64,000 nucleotides of DNA. Source: Deltaproteobacteria bacterium HGW-Deltaproteobacteria-8 (GTDB lineage: Bacteria > Desulfobacterota > Desulfovibrionia > Desulfovibrionales > Desulfovibrionaceae). A program made the position numbers and the translations under genes. This document shows positions 62,528-64,000 of the stretch, in pieces (position 1 is the first letter of the stretch; every line of letters begins with the position of its first letter). Under the pieces are notes generated by a model, which had not been told where the DNA came from, made no database searches, and was given only the letters and a program-made list of their open reading frames with translations. The stretch is from the NCBI GenBank assembly GCA_002840405.1, contig PHAR01000001.1, positions 14,384-78,383 of the forward strand. Direction: 5' to 3'.

Positions 62528-63279
62528 TCGCGCAGGCGGCGCACTTCCTCTGGCCCCAGCTCCCGCGCCTCGCCGGGCTTGAGCCCGCCAAGCTCCAGGA
62601 AGCCCTGGCGTACGCGGATCAGGCGCAGCACGGTGCGGCCCATGTCGCGGCACATGCGCCGGATCTGGCGGTTGAGCCCCTGCACCAGGGTCATCTCGAG
62701 CCAGGCCTCCCGCTGGTCCTGCCGCAAGACGCGGACCTCAATGGCGGTCAGCTTCTCGCCCTCAGCCAGGGTCATGCCTTTGCGCATGACCTCGAGCCAG
62801 GCCTCGTCCACCTGCCCGCGCACGAGCACATGGTAGACCTTGGGCAGATGCCAGCGCGGGGAGATGAGCCGGTTCATGAGGCTGCCATCTGTGGTCAGCA
62901 GCAGCAGGCCCTCGGAAAAGTAGTCCAGCCGGCCCACGTGCAGCAGCCGCAGCTCTTTGAACTCCTTCGGAATAATGTTGAATACCGTTGTCCGGCCCTG
63001 GGGATCGCGGGTGGTGGTGACCACCTGCACCGGCTTGTGCAGGAGCACGGTCCGCTGCTGGCGCTCCGCTCCGGCAGGGTAGGGCGAGCGCACGGGCTCC
63101 CCGTCCACCAGCACCACGTCGTCCGCTGGATTGACCCGCACGCCTGGCTCTGCCACGAGCACGCCGTTCAATTGCACCCGGCCTTGTTGGATCAGTTCGT
63201 CTGCGCCCCGGCGTGAGGCCACGCCGCACTCGGCAAGGTACTTGTTGATGCGTATCGATAAGTCGTTTTGTTGTGTCAT
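62503..63279 (-). CDS. rluB: 23S rRNA pseudouridine synthase, RluB/RsuA family
   Basis: 258 residues: S4 RNA-binding domain at 8-60 (RINKYLAECGVASRRGADEL) and catalytic domain with the Asp motif HVGRLDYFSEGLLLLTTDG near 113-131 and GLNRQIRRM. It isomerises a uridine in large-subunit rRNA; RluB-type sequence favours U2605 but the exact site is inferred. Confidence 0.92.
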   Translation of the reverse strand: MTQQNDLSIRINKYLAECGVASRRGADELIQQGRVQLNGVLVAEPGVRVNPADDVVLVDGEPVRSPYPAGAERQQRTVLLHKPVQVVTTTRDPQGRTTVFNIIPKEFKELRLLHVGRLDYFSEGLLLLTTDGSLMNRLISPRWHLPKVYHVLVRGQVDEAWLEVMRKGMTLAEGEKLTAIEVRVLRQDQREAWLEMTLVQGLNRQIRRMCRDMGRTVLRLIRVRQGFLELGGLKPGEARELGPEEVRRLREAVGLPPE

Positions 63280-63589
63280 ATATTTCTTTGTGTTATGAGT
63301 CTAGAAATAGTTTAGACAATCTCTAACAGCCTTGGACGGAGGTGAATCGCGGAACAGGGGGGCTGGCCAGCCCGGCTTGAGCGGTTTATCTTGCCACAAG
63401 TGTCCCCATTCAGTACAGGTTTTCCGCAAAGACACGGGAGTTTCGACTTCCCGAAAAGGCAGTGTTCATGGCCACAGGATGCAAGACTACTTCCTGGACC
63501 GCCCTTTCAGCAAGCGCCGCCTTGCTGGTCGCGCACCCTGTTTTTCGTTTTCTCCCGGACCTGAACCCCTGACAGCAAACGGACCCGAT
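63280..63589. other. Divergent promoter region, no confident gene
   Basis: It contains a GTCTA-N9-TAGAC inverted repeat near 63299-63317, just upstream of rluB. A 34-codon plus-strand frame from ATG 63468, ending just before the next gene, has no motif and is not called. Confidence 0.4.
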
Positions 63590-64000
63590 ATGCGCCTTGA
63601 TCCAGCCCGCATCGCCCCGGCCCTTACCTTCCTCTACCGGCTGTGGGTGCAGAGCATCCGCTACAGGGACGGCGACGACCTCATCCCCATCCGCAACTGC
63701 CTGGACCAAGGCAAGCCGGTCATGCTGGCCATCTGGCACGAGGAGCTCTTTGCCCTCACAGGGTACGGCACCACTGTGCTGCCAGGGCGCTTCGCCACGG
63801 TGGTCAGCGACAGCCGCGACGGGGAAATCATCACCCAGGTGCTGCGACGCATCGGCTTTGCCACGGCGCGCGGCTCCAGCACGCGTGGCGGCCTGAAGGC
63901 GTTGAACCAGCTGCGTCAGCATATGCTCGACGGACGCATCGGCGTCATCACCGTGGACGGGCCGCGCGGGCCGCGTCAGGAGGCCAAGGACGGGGCGGTG
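63590..64000 (+). CDS. DUF374 lysophospholipid-acyltransferase-like protein (C-terminus beyond window)
   Basis: An open frame from ATG 63590 runs 137 codons to the window edge. It matches DUF374 acyltransferases: LAIWHEELFALTGYG, VVSDSRDGEIITQVLRRIGF, ARGSSTRGGLKAL and VDGPRGPRQEAKDG. These proteins probably transfer acyl chains to lipid A precursors or related lipids, fitting its place close to lolA in an envelope-biogenesis context. Confidence 0.88.
   Translation, partial: MRLDPARIAPALTFLYRLWVQSIRYRDGDDLIPIRNCLDQGKPVMLAIWHEELFALTGYGTTVLPGRFATVVSDSRDGEIITQVLRRIGFATARGSSTRGGLKALNQLRQHMLDGRIGVITVDGPRGPRQEAKDGAV

Noticed and set aside
63468-63572. 34-codon plus-strand frame just before the DUF374 gene
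   Set aside because: No strong ribosome site and no conserved feature; may be chance in a leader region.
1-64000. CRISPR arrays, insertion sequences, prophage genes
   Set aside because: No regularly spaced repeats, transposase motifs with terminal inverted repeats, or phage structural genes were found.

Overview
The window is high-GC chromosomal DNA, most likely from a sulfate reducer of the Desulfovibrionales (a Desulfovibrio, Humidesulfovibrio or Fundidesulfovibrio type; genus inferred, not proven). The pointers are a periplasmic selenocysteine formate dehydrogenase with FdhE, an FmdE/MoeA fusion, an ADP-forming acetyl-CoA synthetase beside a DRTGG protein, and the block ispE, tRNA-Gln, prs, rplY, pth, carD, rho. 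No CRISPR array, intact transposon or prophage is visible. The only mobile DNA I see is a decayed tyrosine-recombinase fragment near 7.8 kb.

Layout. 0-7.5 kb (minus): molybdenum/tungsten and formate module, with fdnG (Sec), fdnH, fdhE, a ModE-type DNA-binding protein and the FmdE-MoeA fusion. Three promoter regions here share the inverted repeat TATGTC-N6-GACATA. 8.1-15.9 kb (plus): a large multi-PAS/GAF histidine kinase, broken by an in-frame TAG just before its H-box, followed by three response regulators (HDOD, degenerate HD-GYP, HD-GYP). 16-17.6 kb: FadL-type porin, SRP RNA, tRNA-Ser. 17.7-31.8 kb: housekeeping genes (pyrD-pyrK, U32 protein, DUF523/DUF1722, rhodanese-ferritin fusion, EamA, LOG protein, beta-CASP nuclease, rsmD-coaD-miaA, Fe-ADH, dsbD), then tRNA-Lys. 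32.3-33.9 kb: DUF47 and Pit phosphate transport. 34.1-34.8 kb: an ArsM-like methyltransferase whose reading frame crosses an in-frame TGA. 35-38 kb: a partner-switching set (receiver-PP2C, HATPase-STAS fusion, Hpt-STAS). 38.2-43.5 kb: moeA, mobA, acetyl-CoA synthetase and DRTGG protein. 43.6-54.3 kb (minus): a long block from ispE to a thioesterase, preceded by the DegP protease. 54.5-56.6 kb: tRNA-Arg followed by an AT-richer, gene-poor patch with two small proteins and a TetR regulator. 56.9-64 kb: lipoprotein, umuDC, MBL-rhodanese, RidA, an ATC-hydrolase-like protein, lolA, rluB and the start of a DUF374 acyltransferase.

Best candidates for something new. (1) The methyltransferase at 34060-34812 looks like a selenoprotein. 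Its TGA sits where ArsM/AS3MT proteins carry a conserved catalytic Cys (W-x-x-C-x-x-G-A). It is followed by an 8-bp hairpin whose GG-containing triloop lies 24-26 nt past the TGA, the same geometry as in fdnG in this window. (2) The shared palindrome points to a small Mo/W-formate regulon. (3) A strong internal Shine-Dalgarno site in the HATPase-STAS gene could release a free STAS protein. (4) A 27-residue single-span membrane peptide sits downstream of tetR. (5) ispE ends inside the tRNA-Gln gene, which lies 18 nt from prs.
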